NCBI RefSeq assembly: GCF_014696435.1 | Contig: NZ_JACJQG010000041.1 | Span: forward strand, 1-64,000 | DNA: 64,000 nucleotides | Source: Calothrix anomala FACHB-343 | Lineage (GTDB): Bacteria > Cyanobacteriota > Cyanobacteriia > Cyanobacteriales > Nostocaceae | Direction of reading: 5' to 3' | Shown here: positions 1-9,504 of the stretch, piece after piece | Layout: every line of letters starts with the position of its first letter | Position numbering within the stretch: the stretch's first letter is position 1 | Notes under the pieces: generated by a model | The model's database searches: none | What the model saw: the letters and a program-made list of their open reading frames with translations, nothing else | Told to the model about the DNA's origin: nothing | Position numbers and translations under genes: made by a program

Positions 1-90
1 GTCTGTGGAGGCTTAGGGGATGCCCAGCCTGTGAAGCAGAAAGTCTCATTTGTGAATCTGAGATGCTCCCGCTACACTGCTTGCAGTTAG
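1..90 (+). CDS. 3' end of a TnpB-like (IS200/IS605-type) protein, truncated by window edge
   Basis: Frame 1 is open from the first base to a TAG at 88-90 and encodes about 29 residues ending in SRYTACS. The stop codon is overlapped by an imperfect hairpin (66-97), which is how the right ends of IS200/IS605-type elements look: the tnpB 3' end runs into a subterminal stem. TnpB is an RNA-guided nuclease associated with these elements. Only the tail is visible, so no catalytic residue can be checked. The family call rests on the C-terminal flavour and the hairpin, so it is tentative. Confidence 0.45.
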   Translation, partial: VCGGLGDAQPVKQKVSFVNLRCSRYTACS

Positions 91-97
91 CGGTGAG
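66..97. repeat. Imperfect hairpin, candidate right end of an IS200/IS605-type element
   Basis: The left arm CTCCCGCTA (66-74) pairs with TAGCGGTGAG (88-97) with a single-base bulge around a 13-nt loop. It overlaps the stop codon of the TnpB-like tail. Elements of this class carry subterminal hairpins recognised by the Y1 transposase. Confidence 0.4.
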
Positions 98-115
98 AGT
101 TGTCACATCAGCATT

Positions 116-451
116 TTACCCAACAGCAAAGTCTGTAAACTGTCTTTTATAAGGTGAGTGAAATCCTAAGACAATATCTTGCTTAGGAACGCCTAAAGCT
201 ACTAGTTCATCAGCAATATTGGCTTCTGTGCCATTATGCTGAATCCAAATTTTTTCATTTTTAATATCTAAATGCAAGACACAACCATATACACGCCGTT
301 TATTTTTCCAACCAACATATACTAATTGATAATGGTCGTGTTCGCTATCAAATATAGTTTGTGCTTCTACCTGATTATCAGATTTATAATACTGGCTATA
401 TTCTGTTAATATCTGCTTTATATATTTTCTATATTCTTCTAATTTAGCCAT
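116..451 (-). CDS. xisI: XisI family protein (fdxN element excision controlling factor type)
   Basis: This 111-residue protein matches the XisI family over its whole length: an N-terminal helix (LEEYRKYIKQILTEYSQ), a central YQLVYVGW strand, the signature KIWIQHNGTE (67-76) and the end DIVLGFHSPYKRQFTDFAVG. In Anabaena, XisI and XisH control developmentally regulated excision of the fdxN element by the recombinase XisF. XisI-like proteins are abundant in cyanobacteria, usually encoded just after xisH. No xisH is present upstream (452-605), so this copy is an orphan. Its role here is unknown. The ATG at 449-451 is the natural start. Confidence 0.85.
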   Translation of the reverse strand: MAKLEEYRKYIKQILTEYSQYYKSDNQVEAQTIFDSEHDHYQLVYVGWKNKRRVYGCVLHLDIKNEKIWIQHNGTEANIADELVALGVPKQDIVLGFHSPYKRQFTDFAVG

Positions 452-605
452 TGGACGATTACCTCATTTTCAATGTCATAAATTACCAAAATTTAAGAAA
501 TTTCAATGTAGGGTGTTTTGTCGCCAAGCGCCTCACCGCCAAAAATTATAAGTGCGTTAGCCTACAAACTTTAATTTTGAATTTTGAATTTTGAATTTTG
601 AATTG

Positions 606-1370
606 TTATTCATCTTCATCGCGAATAATTGTTAAACCTAAAGCTTTATAAGCCGCCAACATATCATTAGATACTGTGGGTGCAGTGACAAGATAAGTCA
701 ACGCATGAATTGACTCAACTACATAAGGTGCGGCTGTGTCTAACTTTTGCGCTGTGACTAATCCGACTACCTCAGCTGAACCCGCAATCATGGCGCGTTT
801 CACATGGGCTTCATCTAAATTTGGCACGCTAATTCCCACTTCTGGATGCAAACTGCACACCCCTAACATGCACAAATCTGCACGAATCATCCGCAATGAT
901 TCGATGGTAACTGTACCAACGTTAACTAAAGCCTTTTTGTAGAGCTTACCACCTAACATCACAACTTCTATATAAGGATGTTCGGCTAAAGCGATCGCAA
1001 TTGGTGGGCTATTTGTCACCACAGTAGCTTGCAAATCTAGCGGTAAATGGCGCGTTACCTGCAGCGTTGTTGTACCGCCATCTAATATTACCACCTGCCC
1101 CGGACAAACTAATTTAGCTGCGGCACGAGCGATCGCTTCTTTTTCTTTGGGCGCTTGTTTTTGCCGATCTGCATAACTGGCGGTAGCTGGAGAAGTCAGC
1201 AATGCACCACCATGTACGCGCTGTAAAAGTCCCGCTTCTGCAAGTTCCCGCAAATCCCGCCGAATAGTATCTTCCGAAACCTTTAATACAGCACTCAGTT
1301 CCGTTGATAGCACCTTCTTATCACGATTGAGAAGTTCAAGGATGAATTGTCGGCGTTCAGCAGTCAACAT
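606..1370 (-). CDS. DeoR/GlpR family transcriptional regulator
   Basis: A 254-residue protein with an N-terminal winged helix-turn-helix of DeoR type (about 1-57, with the signature SEDTIRRDLRELAEAGLLQR at 32-51) and a C-terminal DeoRC sugar-phosphate-sensing domain (about 75-235, with ILDGGTTT near 94-101). Family members usually repress sugar-metabolism genes and are relieved by a phosphorylated sugar. It is divergent from a transketolase gene 502 bp away, so that gene is a likely target. This is inference from position. The length is normal for the family. Confidence 0.85.
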   Translation of the reverse strand: MLTAERRQFILELLNRDKKVLSTELSAVLKVSEDTIRRDLRELAEAGLLQRVHGGALLTSPATASYADRQKQAPKEKEAIARAAAKLVCPGQVVILDGGTTTLQVTRHLPLDLQATVVTNSPPIAIALAEHPYIEVVMLGGKLYKKALVNVGTVTIESLRMIRADLCMLGVCSLHPEVGISVPNLDEAHVKRAMIAGSAEVVGLVTAQKLDTAAPYVVESIHALTYLVTAPTVSNDMLAAYKALGLTIIRDEDE

Positions 1371-1872
1371 AAAAATTTTCCTGAAGTTGCGTTTTTAATC
1401 TTGAAATTGCACGTTTGTGAGTTTATACTTATTACATAAAGTTCAATACCAGCAAATCACAAGCATTAGACTCAATCTGATGTCCGCCTAATTGCCGATC
1501 AATAAAACTCTCCCCGTATCCATTGCTCTGAATCCTTACAGAGTAAGGGTTACGCTAGAACCGTGTCAACATATCGGTCGGTATTTTACCGGACTTGATA
1601 TCACTTTTAACTGCTGCTTCCCATACCAGGAAGGAGACAATTCAGCCTATCTTCTGTCAAAAGAGAGATTGCTGCTAGGGTTATTCATTTCACAATAGCG
1701 GTAAAGTGCATGTTTTCGTACATTTAACCGTATCTTCACTTGTATACAAGCACATTCGTGCAAATTTGATTGTTGACTGTTGACGGTTGACTGTTGACTG
1801 TTGACTGTTGACGGTTGACTGTTGACTGTTATCAATGCCCAATGCCCAATGCCCAAAAAGGACAAATAACAA
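1371..1872. promoter_or_regulatory. Divergent intergenic region between deoR-type gene and transketolase
   Basis: This 502-bp gap must hold promoters for both divergent genes. No confident -35/-10 pair or operator was identified. From 1770 on it is filled by short tandem repeats that end about 18 bp before the transketolase start. Confidence 0.4.
1770..1856. repeat. Heptanucleotide short tandem repeats (TTGACTG/TTGACGG, then AATGCCC)
   Basis: About eight tandem 7-mers TTGACTG or TTGACGG (1770-1830) are followed by three AATGCCC units (about 1834-1855). Such heptamer arrays are typical of heterocystous cyanobacteria. Here they lie directly in the 5' leader of the transketolase gene. Confidence 0.85.
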
Positions 1873-3771
1873 ATGACTAAATTTCCTATCGATCTCGGTG
1901 CTTACAAATATTTATCGCTCAATCCTGCGAATGCTACCCTAACAGCAGAACAGCGAGATACGCTCAAAGCAAATATTCAACTTTGCCGAGATGCGATCGT
2001 GTTTTTTACAGCCACAGGCGCGGCTAGAGGCGTGGGCGGGCATACTGGCGGCCCCTATGATACAGTTCCAGAAGTGATGATTCTTGATGCCTTCTTCCGG
2101 GGTGCTGCTGAACAATTTGTGCCGATTTTCTTTGATGAAGCTGGACATCGCGTGGCTACTCAGTATCTCATGTCAGCGCTACACGGGGATTTACCCGCAG
2201 AGCATCTTCTACAATATCGTGCAGCCCATTCTCATTTACCGGGGCATCCAGAATTAGGATTTACACCTGGTGTAAAATTTAGCTCTGGGCGTTTGGGGCA
2301 TGTGTGGCCTTACGTAAACGGGATAGCAATGGCGAATCCGGGGAAAGTCGTTTTCTGTCTCGGTTCTGATGGTTCCCAGCAGGAAGGTAACGATGCAGAA
2401 GCAGCGCGGTTGGCGATCGCGCAACATCTCAATGTTAAACTGATCATTGATGATAATGATGTGACAATCGCTGGACATCCTTCTAAATATTTACCGGGTT
2501 TCACCGTCGCCAAAACCTTAGAAGGACATGGTTTAAAGATACTTGAGGGCGATGGGGAAGATTTAGACGATTTGTACAGCCGCCTTTGCACAGCTGTAAA
2601 TACACCAGGCGCGATCGCAGTTATTAACAAACGCCCCATGTGTCCCGGTATTGCAGGTTTAGAAGGCTCAACCCACGGACATGATGTGATTTCCGTCGAT
2701 TTGGCGATTAAATATCTCGAATCTCGCGGACAAACTGCGGCGGTGGAATACCTGAAAAATATCGAAAAACCCAAGCAAACCTATACATTTCTCGGTGCTA
2801 GCGACAAATGGGGCGCAAATCGCAACGTTTTTGGCGAAGCTGTGGTAAATGTCCTCAGTCGCATGAGTGAAGCCGAACGCAAGGAGAAAGTCAGAGTAAT
2901 TGATAGCGACTTAGAAGGCTCCTGCGGATTGAAGAAAATCCACGATACCTATCCCGAAGTATTTATTCCCTCAGGCATCATGGAAAGAGGTAACTTCTCG
3001 GCTGCGGCTGGGTTTGGGATGGTAAAAGGCAAACAAGGCATTTTCGCCACCTTCAGCGCCTTTTTAGAAATGTGTATTTCCGAAATTACAATGGCGCGGT
3101 TAAACCAATCTAACGTTCTGTGTCATTTTTCCCATGCAGGTATCGATGACATGGCAGATAATACCTGTCACTTCGGCTTAAATAATATGTTTGCCGATAA
3201 TGGTTTAGACGATCGCTATGACACAAAACTCTACTTTCCCGCCGATGTCAATCAAATGACAGCTTGTGTAGAAGCGATATTTTTCGATCCAGGATTGCGG
3301 TTTATATTCTCCACCCGTTCCAAAGTCCCGAATATATTGGATAGTAACGGGAATGAATTTTTTGGCGATGGTTACAAATTTATCCCCGGTAAAGATGAAA
3401 TCATCCGCGAAGGCACACAAGGTTATATAGTCAGCTTTGGCGATGCTTTATACCGTTGCTTGGATGCGGTAGAACGCTTGAAGCAGGAAGGCTTAGATGT
3501 GGGTTTGATTAACAAGCCAACTTTAAATGTCGTGGATGAAGATGCGATCGCTAAAATTGGTAAAGCACCCTTTGTTTTAGTCGTCGAAGCCTTCAACCGT
3601 CGCACAGGTTTAGGTAGCCGTTTCGGTACCTGGTTATTAGAACGGGGGTTAACTCCCAAATATGCCCACCTGGGAACTTATAAAGAAGGTTCCGGTGGTT
3701 TGTGGGAACAATACCCCCATCAAGGTATCGATCCGGTGGGCATTATGAAGAAGGTGAAAGAATTGTGCTAG
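1873..3771 (+). CDS. Transketolase (thiamine diphosphate-dependent)
   Basis: A 632-residue transketolase-like protein. The N-terminal thiamine diphosphate domain carries GSDGSQQEGND (from about residue 164) followed by IIDDND (about 192-197), a variant of the ThDP/Mg motif. A pyrimidine-binding domain follows (FSAAAGFGMVKGKQGIFATF), then a C-terminal transketolase domain ending near residue 632. Transketolases move two-carbon ketol units between sugar phosphates in the pentose-phosphate and Calvin cycles. Cyanobacteria also have a canonical tktA, and this divergent form beside a DeoR regulator is more likely a specialised paralogue. The substrate cannot be told from sequence. ATG at 1873 is preceded by a weak AGGA. 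Confidence 0.75.
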   Translation: MTKFPIDLGAYKYLSLNPANATLTAEQRDTLKANIQLCRDAIVFFTATGAARGVGGHTGGPYDTVPEVMILDAFFRGAAEQFVPIFFDEAGHRVATQYLMSALHGDLPAEHLLQYRAAHSHLPGHPELGFTPGVKFSSGRLGHVWPYVNGIAMANPGKVVFCLGSDGSQQEGNDAEAARLAIAQHLNVKLIIDDNDVTIAGHPSKYLPGFTVAKTLEGHGLKILEGDGEDLDDLYSRLCTAVNTPGAIAVINKRPMCPGIAGLEGSTHGHDVISVDLAIKYLESRGQTAAVEYLKNIEKPKQTYTFLGASDKWGANRNVFGEAVVNVLSRMSEAERKEKVRVIDSDLEGSCGLKKIHDTYPEVFIPSGIMERGNFSAAAGFGMVKGKQGIFATFSAFLEMCISEITMARLNQSNVLCHFSHAGIDDMADNTCHFGLNNMFADNGLDDRYDTKLYFPADVNQMTACVEAIFFDPGLRFIFSTRSKVPNILDSNGNEFFGDGYKFIPGKDEIIREGTQGYIVSFGDALYRCLDAVERLKQEGLDVGLINKPTLNVVDEDAIAKIGKAPFVLVVEAFNRRTGLGSRFGTWLLERGLTPKYAHLGTYKEGSGGLWEQYPHQGIDPVGIMKKVKELC

Positions 3772-3823
3772 TTGAGTAGGGTGTGTTGTCGCGTAGCGCA
3801 ACGCACCGCCACTCTGCTGATTT

Positions 3824-4116
3824 CTCTCGCATACCCGATATATCGCCCGCAGGAACCAGTAGCCTGGGGCTATCATTACGAAGCCTGCAACAGCAGGCTT
3901 TGTTCAATTAGCCGCACCCTTCTAGGGTGACGGCGGGATTACGGAATCAGCGAGGTATTTGATATAAATCCGGTTGAGTTCATCAATTCTCTCGCATACC
4001 CGAAATAACGCCCGCAGGCTATAAGCCTGGGGCTATCATTACGAAGCCTGCAACAGCAGGCTTTGTTCAATTAGCCGCACCCTTCTAGGGTGACGGCGGG
4101 ATTACGGAATCAGCGA
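3824..4116. repeat. Duplicated ~128-bp intergenic block (two direct copies)
   Basis: Copies at 3824-3953 and 3989-4116 are nearly identical apart from a small difference near the start. Both contain AAGCCTGCAACAGCAGGCTT, a hairpin, and a second short palindrome CCCTTCTAGGG. The 501-bp gap 3772-4272 also holds a GTGTTGTCGC...GCAACGCACC repeat (3781-3808) and a GGCATGGCAGTGCC repeat (about 4130-4155). No gene was seen in it. Confidence 0.85.
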
Positions 4117-4217
4117 TATATTCTAGAGGGCATGGCAGTGCCAGTGCCCCTACAATCTGCCGCATTATTTTTGCAATTGGTATAAGATTTCACAGGTATA
4201 GAGCATTATTAGCTTTT

Positions 4218-4272
4218 CCCATGCCCCATGCCCAATGCCCCATGCCCAATGCCCAATGCCCAATGCCCAATA
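4218..4272. repeat. AATGCCC/CATGCCC heptamer array abutting a stop codon
   Basis: Seven to eight tandem 7-mers (CATGCCC or AATGCCC) run up to the base before the stop codon of the leftward TPR-CHAT gene. The array therefore forms the start of that gene's 3' untranslated region. Confidence 0.85.
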
Positions 4273-7200
4273 TTACTTCATCCCCCGCCAATTGCCCGAA
4301 GGAATAAAACTCGCCCAATAATAAGGATGCTGATATTTGGGATTATTTAATAACTCTAACTGCACCTCTCGCAACGCTTCATGTCTCCCCTTACCCGCCC
4401 GCAATTTATCATAATATTTCACCATTAAATCTTTAGTGCCATCATCAGCAACTTGCCATAAACTTAATAGTTGAGTTTGCGAACCTGCAATTACCAAAGC
4501 CCGCCGCAACCCATAAACACCGCCACCAATTTTCACATCACCAAGCCCAGTTTCACAAGCAGATAAAACTACTAATTCTGTACCCCGTAAATTTAACCCA
4601 GCAACTTCTAAAGCTGTGAGAACTCCATCATCTGTATCGGCTTTTTGTTGACGGTTATTAAATCCAGCTAAAGCTAAACCAGAACGTAATAAGGGATTTT
4701 CTAAATTTAAAACTGGGGCTTTATCTAATTGCTGATTAAAAGCATTGGTTGGGGGCTTAACTTCTTCATCTGGTAAAAAGAATCCGTGAGTAGCTAAGTG
4801 TAAAATTCTGGGTGCATTTAATTGTTTAATCGCCGCTTCTGTGGCTTGTTTTCCTAATATGAGATTTACTTGGGGGAAAATCTTTTGGATTTGTTGCCCT
4901 TCGGCTAAAGTCGCTGTTAATGAGCTAAATTTTAAATTAGCAAAGTCAATAGAACGCTGATTTGAACCACGGGATTTGGCTACAACAGTGTTATCTTGTT
5001 GGTTGTAGTCGATATTTGCAAAGACTACAGGATTTGCGGCTGCTTTGGCTGTGGTTTGCAAGCTGAGTAAATCTCGCCCAGTGGTGAGGTAAGAAAAGGC
5101 GTAACGTTGGACGAGATATTGATTTTGCTCATCTTTTAAGGCTTCAAAGGGTATCAAGTTTAACTGACCATCTGGTGAAAGCAACAGGTGATGCGCATCG
5201 CCTAACAGAGGACGGATGGGAGCCATGATTTGCTTATCCAAGCTACGGGCGAGTTCCTGAAGCTGGGCTACAGCAGTTTTGCTATCAATTTGAAAAATGC
5301 CCCGCTCTTGTTTGGAATTATTGTGATTTTCTTGACTAGATATGGGAGCATAAGCCAAAATATTGCGGAAACTCGCAACAGATTTATCAATAGTTGCAGC
5401 ATCACCCAAATCAACCCACTTCGGCTCCCCCGCAGCACGCAACACCACGGCTGCATAACGCGGGTTATCCCATTGTTCGCCTTTTTTTGCTTTGGGATTA
5501 AATGGATCATATTGCACAATTTCCACCATTGCAGCATCTTGGGGAATTTGGGCTTGGATAGCAGCTAATTCCACTGGTTGAATTGCTTGGCGGAATTCGG
5601 CACTTTTAGCACTTACCTGTTCTTCTAAGCGTTCTTTTTCAGCTTCTAATTGTTTAATTTGCGCTTGATAAATTTCAAATTTCTCTTGCCCCTGTCCGCG
5701 ATATACTAGGGCGGCTAACTGTTGCTGCACATCCAACCAATCATCAAACAGCTTTTTGGTTTCTGGATTGTTCGCTAACTGGGTGCGTAATGTCTGCACT
5801 GTGTCGGTCATAGCATCTAGTACGCGACCTTTACGACGGAGTACAGTAGTTAGGGCGAGTTTGGCTAATGCGGGGTTGTTGGTAGATTGTTGTAGGGCGA
5901 GGGAAACAGCAGCGTTAGTGGTTCCACTAAAGGTTTGAGCGTAGTTTTGTTTTCTTTGTTCCGAACCCACAGCATAGATAAGTTGCAAATTTTGTTCTTC
6001 AATTGCGAGTGCGCGGGTGAAAAAATCAGTGGTGCGATTGATATCACCCTGTGCCCAGTAAAGTAGAGCTAAATTTTTCAGGCTAGCAGCCACATCGGGA
6101 TGTTCTTTCCCCAGTACCTTTTCCCAAATTGCCAGAGAGCGGAGGTACAACCCTTCGGCTTTGGCATAATTTCCCTGTGACTTGTAAAGTCCAGCTAAAT
6201 TGTTCAGGCTACTAGCCACATCAGGATGTTCTTTTCCCAATACTTTCTCCCAAATTGCCAGGGAGCGGATATAAAGGCCTTCGGCTTTGGCATTATTCCC
6301 TTGTTCTCGGTAAAGTACTGCTAAATTGTTCAGGCTAGCAGCCACATCGGGATGTTCTTTCCCCAGTACCTTTTCCCAAATTGCCAGGGAGCGGATGTAA
6401 AGTCCTTCGGCTTTGTCATAATTCCCCTGTACACGATAAAGTCCTGCCAAATTGTTCAGGCTACTAGCCACAAGTGGATGTTCTTTACCCAGTAGCTTCT
6501 CCAAAATCACCAGAGAGCGGAGGTAAAGCTCTTCGACTTTGGCATAATTTCCCTGTTCTCGGTAAAGTACTGCTAAATTGTTGAGACTTTCTGCTACAAG
6601 TGGATGTTCAGTACCCAGCACTTTCTCCCGAATCGCCAGAGCGCGGAGGTAAAGCCCTTCGGCTTTAGCATAATTCCCCTGTAAATAGTAAAGTGCAGCT
6701 AAATTGTTCAGGCTTTCTGCTACAAGTGGATGTTCAGTACCCAGCACTTTCTCCCGAATCGCCAGAGAGCGCAGATAAAGTCCTTCAGCTTTGGTATAAC
6801 TCCCCTGTTCCCGATAAAGTGCAGCTAAATTGTTCAGGCTAGTAGCCACATCGGGATGTTCAGTACCCAGCACTTTCTCCCGAATCGCCAGAGCGCGGAG
6901 GTAAAGCCCTTCGGCTTTAGCATAATTCCCCTGTGAGGAGTAAATATCTGCTAAATTATTCAGGATAATTGCCACAAGTGGATGTTCTTGACCCAGTACT
7001 TTCTCCAAAATCGCCAGAGAGCGGAGGTAAAGCCCTTCGGCTTTGGCATAATTCCCTTGTGAATAGTAAAGTGCTGCTAAATTGTTCAGGCTATTTGCCA
7101 CAAGTAGATGTTCAGTACCCAGCACTTTCTCCCGAATTGCCAAGGAACGGAGGTAAAGACCTTCAGCTTTAACATAATTCCCCTGTGAGGAGTACAGTAT

Positions 7201-7476
7201 AGCTAAATTATTCAGGCTTTGTGCCACATCGAGATGTTCAGTACCCAGTACCTTCTCCCGAATTGCTAAGGCTCTTTCTGCCAGGGGGATGGCTTCACTA
7301 TATTTACCTTGCTGATACAACTGCATCGTTTGTTCATTCAGTTGCTCGGCTTCGACTAACTCTGCGGACTGTTGGGCTGATAGTGGTGGTTGGGCTTGTC
7401 CTGCAACTTCCCTGGGTATACTCACCAGTAGTCCTAATGTCATTGCTGTAGCGATTGACCAAGTTAGCAATTTCAT
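4273..7476 (-). CDS. Exported TPR-CHAT protein (kinesin-light-chain-like TPRs, caspase-like peptidase)
   Basis: The chosen start (ATG 7474-7476) gives 1067 residues beginning with a signal peptide (MKLLTWSIATAMTLGLLVSI, cleavage probably after VAGQA). The frame stays open upstream to 7659, but that extension is basic, low-complexity and would bury the signal. Residues of about 50-510 are tandem 42-residue TPRs of kinesin-light-chain type (pattern SLNNLAALYxxQGNYAKAEGLY). A coiled linker follows, then a C-terminal CHAT domain with the catalytic pair His897 (HLATHG) and Cys974 (LSACETG). CHAT domains are caspase-fold cysteine peptidases. The repeat-unit DNA is a 126-bp tandem repeat of high identity. 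Substrate and partners are unknown. Confidence 0.88.
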   Translation of the reverse strand: MKLLTWSIATAMTLGLLVSIPREVAGQAQPPLSAQQSAELVEAEQLNEQTMQLYQQGKYSEAIPLAERALAIREKVLGTEHLDVAQSLNNLAILYSSQGNYVKAEGLYLRSLAIREKVLGTEHLLVANSLNNLAALYYSQGNYAKAEGLYLRSLAILEKVLGQEHPLVAIILNNLADIYSSQGNYAKAEGLYLRALAIREKVLGTEHPDVATSLNNLAALYREQGSYTKAEGLYLRSLAIREKVLGTEHPLVAESLNNLAALYYLQGNYAKAEGLYLRALAIREKVLGTEHPLVAESLNNLAVLYREQGNYAKVEELYLRSLVILEKLLGKEHPLVASSLNNLAGLYRVQGNYDKAEGLYIRSLAIWEKVLGKEHPDVAASLNNLAVLYREQGNNAKAEGLYIRSLAIWEKVLGKEHPDVASSLNNLAGLYKSQGNYAKAEGLYLRSLAIWEKVLGKEHPDVAASLKNLALLYWAQGDINRTTDFFTRALAIEEQNLQLIYAVGSEQRKQNYAQTFSGTTNAAVSLALQQSTNNPALAKLALTTVLRRKGRVLDAMTDTVQTLRTQLANNPETKKLFDDWLDVQQQLAALVYRGQGQEKFEIYQAQIKQLEAEKERLEEQVSAKSAEFRQAIQPVELAAIQAQIPQDAAMVEIVQYDPFNPKAKKGEQWDNPRYAAVVLRAAGEPKWVDLGDAATIDKSVASFRNILAYAPISSQENHNNSKQERGIFQIDSKTAVAQLQELARSLDKQIMAPIRPLLGDAHHLLLSPDGQLNLIPFEALKDEQNQYLVQRYAFSYLTTGRDLLSLQTTAKAAANPVVFANIDYNQQDNTVVAKSRGSNQRSIDFANLKFSSLTATLAEGQQIQKIFPQVNLILGKQATEAAIKQLNAPRILHLATHGFFLPDEEVKPPTNAFNQQLDKAPVLNLENPLLRSGLALAGFNNRQQKADTDDGVLTALEVAGLNLRGTELVVLSACETGLGDVKIGGGVYGLRRALVIAGSQTQLLSLWQVADDGTKDLMVKYYDKLRAGKGRHEALREVQLELLNNPKYQHPYYWASFIPSGNWRGMK

Positions 7477-7956
7477 CGGGTTACGCTTGAAGAGGCTGTA
7501 ATTCGTAATTGGTGACCGGGAAAGATAGATTTTGGGTATTTTAGTTAGTATAGCAGGGTTTATTAGAATTTTTTTAGTGTTTTTTGCCAGATTTAATAAA
7601 GTTTGTCGGTGCATAATCATCTGCTGACGCTGTTGGCGCTGAGTTTTTTGGCGTTGCAATTACATATATCTTTGAGGCGTGGGGGGTTATGTAATTTTTC
7701 ATTTGTCATTGGTCATTAGTCATTGGTCATTTGTCAATAGGGCTTATATGAGTAGACGTAGGGTGTGTTGTCGCGCAGCGCAACGCACCACAGCCCAGAA
7801 TTCGGTGCGTTACAAGCCTTTACAAATATGGCTTCATTAATCAATACATACGCAACGCACCACAGCCCAAAATACGGTGCGTTACACTTTGTGATAACGC
7901 ACCCTACACATACGTATTAATTACGGCAGTTTTCACCTATTTTAACCACATCTGTC

Positions 7957-8020
7957 GTAGGGGCACGGCATCGACAATCTTTTGGTACATACAATAATTT
8001 TACTAGTGCCGTGCCCCTAC
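7957..8020. repeat. 64-bp palindromic element, copy A
   Basis: 14-bp inverted arms GTAGGGGCACGGCA (7957-7970) and TGCCGTGCCCCTAC (8007-8020) flank a 36-bp core. A second copy lies at 33609-33672 with the core inverted. The surrounding 1061-bp gap (7477-8537) also has TGTCATT-type short repeats (7699-7738), a GTGTTGTCGC...GCAACGCACC repeat (7760-7790) and an 84-bp repeat further right. No convincing gene was seen. Confidence 0.85.
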
Positions 8021-8129
8021 AGCGTGGTCTATTTACCTGACAATAGCTTTTAAGATGCGATCGCTATATCAAAAAAACACATAAAGCTGAATTTAGTAGG
8101 CAAAAAGCCATTTTACTTACTCGAAATGC

Positions 8130-8365
8130 TTAAACGAGTTCTTAAAAAGCCTTACTGCTTTCTCATTATTGTGTTTTCCGCAGGCAAAAAGCTATTTTAC
8201 CTTCTCAAAAAGCCTTACTGCTTTCTCATTTTAGTAAATCACGCAGTCATTTTAGTGTTTTCCGCAGGTAAAAAGCTATTTTATCTACTCAAAAAGCCTT
8301 ATTACCTTCTCATTTCGGTAAATCGCGCAGTCATTTTGGTGTTTTCCGCAAGTAAACAGCAAATC
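8130..8365. repeat. 84-bp imperfect tandem repeat (about 2.7 units)
   Basis: GTGTTTTCCGCA recurs at 8171, 8255 and 8339, exactly 84 bp apart, together with AAAAAGCCTTACTGCTTTCT blocks. The period is a multiple of three, so one + frame stays open (8126-8383), but there is no Shine-Dalgarno site and the product would be a monotonous hydrophobic repeat. I treat it as non-coding. Confidence 0.7.
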
Positions 8366-8537
8366 AAATTCTTAATTTCCTGATTTATCAACTTATATCC
8401 AGAATTCACCTACTTATTACTTAAATCTCTGTGTAGCAAAAGCTATTTTATATTTGCCGAAATATTCCCAGGCTGATCGGTACATAAAATTTTTAAGGTA
8501 AATAATATCAACGATTATTTATCAGCAGGTGTAGAAT

Positions 8538-8966
8538 ATGGCGCGTCAAAAAAGAAGCTCTAAAGTTTTAGAAAGAGCAGTGCGTCGTGCTGCTAGCATG
8601 AACTCAATCAATCCCAATTTAGATGTAGGTAATGGACTGACTTTACCTGGCTTTCGCACTCTCATTGAGAAAATGCAATCGCAAGAATATGCATATAACA
8701 CAGCCCTTTCTAACTTGGATGGATTATACCGAGAAATGCTAGAAACCGAGCGCGAATTAGGCGATATGACAGAGCTTATACTGTTAGGAGTTGCCACAAA
8801 ATATGGCAAAAGCAGTGTAGAGTATGGCAAGGCGGGAGGAGTACCAAAAAACCAACGCCGCCGCGCCGCCAAAAGTGACGCATCAACTCCTAATTCTGCA
8901 CCAATGGAATTAATTCCTAATGTAAATAGCAACGGTAATGGTAAGAAACCAGCCGCTACAAATTAG
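8538..8966 (+). CDS. Conserved-looking small hypothetical protein
   Basis: This 142-residue basic protein was not recognised. The N-terminus is Lys/Arg-rich (MARQKRSSKVLERAVRRAAS), the middle is a predicted helical region (about 35-85, LIEKMQSQEYAYNTALSNLD), and the tail is polar and low in complexity (SNGNGKKPAATN). No signal peptide or membrane segment is visible. An AGGTG about 8 bases before the ATG supports the start. The composition would suit a nucleic-acid-associated or structural role, but that is speculation. Confidence 0.6.
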   Translation: MARQKRSSKVLERAVRRAASMNSINPNLDVGNGLTLPGFRTLIEKMQSQEYAYNTALSNLDGLYREMLETERELGDMTELILLGVATKYGKSSVEYGKAGGVPKNQRRRAAKSDASTPNSAPMELIPNVNSNGNGKKPAATN

Positions 8967-9060
8967 GATGGAATCTTCATTTTAATTGTAAAACGAATGC
9001 GAGATGTTGTGGGGCTACAACATTGTTTATTCGTGTCAACTTAACGTGAAACCTCCTTAC

Positions 9061-9208
9061 CGCAAGGAACTGAAGTTCCTTGCTAATAGCCAAAGTCATC
9101 TCAAGATGACTAAATATCCTCAAAATCTTGAGTCTACTTTAGTAGACTTTGGCTATTAGCCTGAGAATTCATTCTCAGGCGGGTGACAAAGCTAAGACAG
9201 AGGCTATT
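9061..9208. repeat. Dispersed hairpin-rich repeat, copy 1 (family shared with 18.5-19.1 kb)
   Basis: The block holds GGAACTGAAGTTCC (a perfect short palindrome), CATCTCAAGATG, and long arms where CTAATAGCCAAAGTC pairs with GACTTTGGCTATTAG. It ends GCTAAGACAGAGGCTAT. Two further copies, each with an insert, lie at 18491-19094. The rest of the 538-bp gap (8967-9504) has a GAGACGCTGCGCGTTGGCGG repeat (9320-9339) and a GGCATGGCAGTGCC repeat (9450-9475). No gene was seen. Confidence 0.75.
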
Positions 9209-9504
9209 TTTAGCTTAAATTGACATCAATGGGCAGTGCTATGCCCTCCTTCAAAATATATTGATGTGTCGCTTAATAATTCCTTCTTCTCTCTTGGCGC
9301 ACTTGGCGTTCTTCTCTTCGAGACGCTGCGCGTTGGCGGAAGCCTCTCGCAGAGAAGGCGGTTCATTAAATAAATATCAATTGCATCATAGCGAATTGAT
9401 ATTATCCTAAATTAAATACTTCTCGCAACATATAAATATATTCTAGAGGGCATGGCAGTGCCAGTGCCCCTACAATCATTGATAGGGTGAAATATTATCC
9501 CCTA

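Noticed and set aside
8126-8383. 85-residue plus-strand frame
   Set aside because: It is generated by an 84-bp tandem repeat, lacks a ribosome-binding site, and the product is a monotonous Leu/Lys/Phe repeat.
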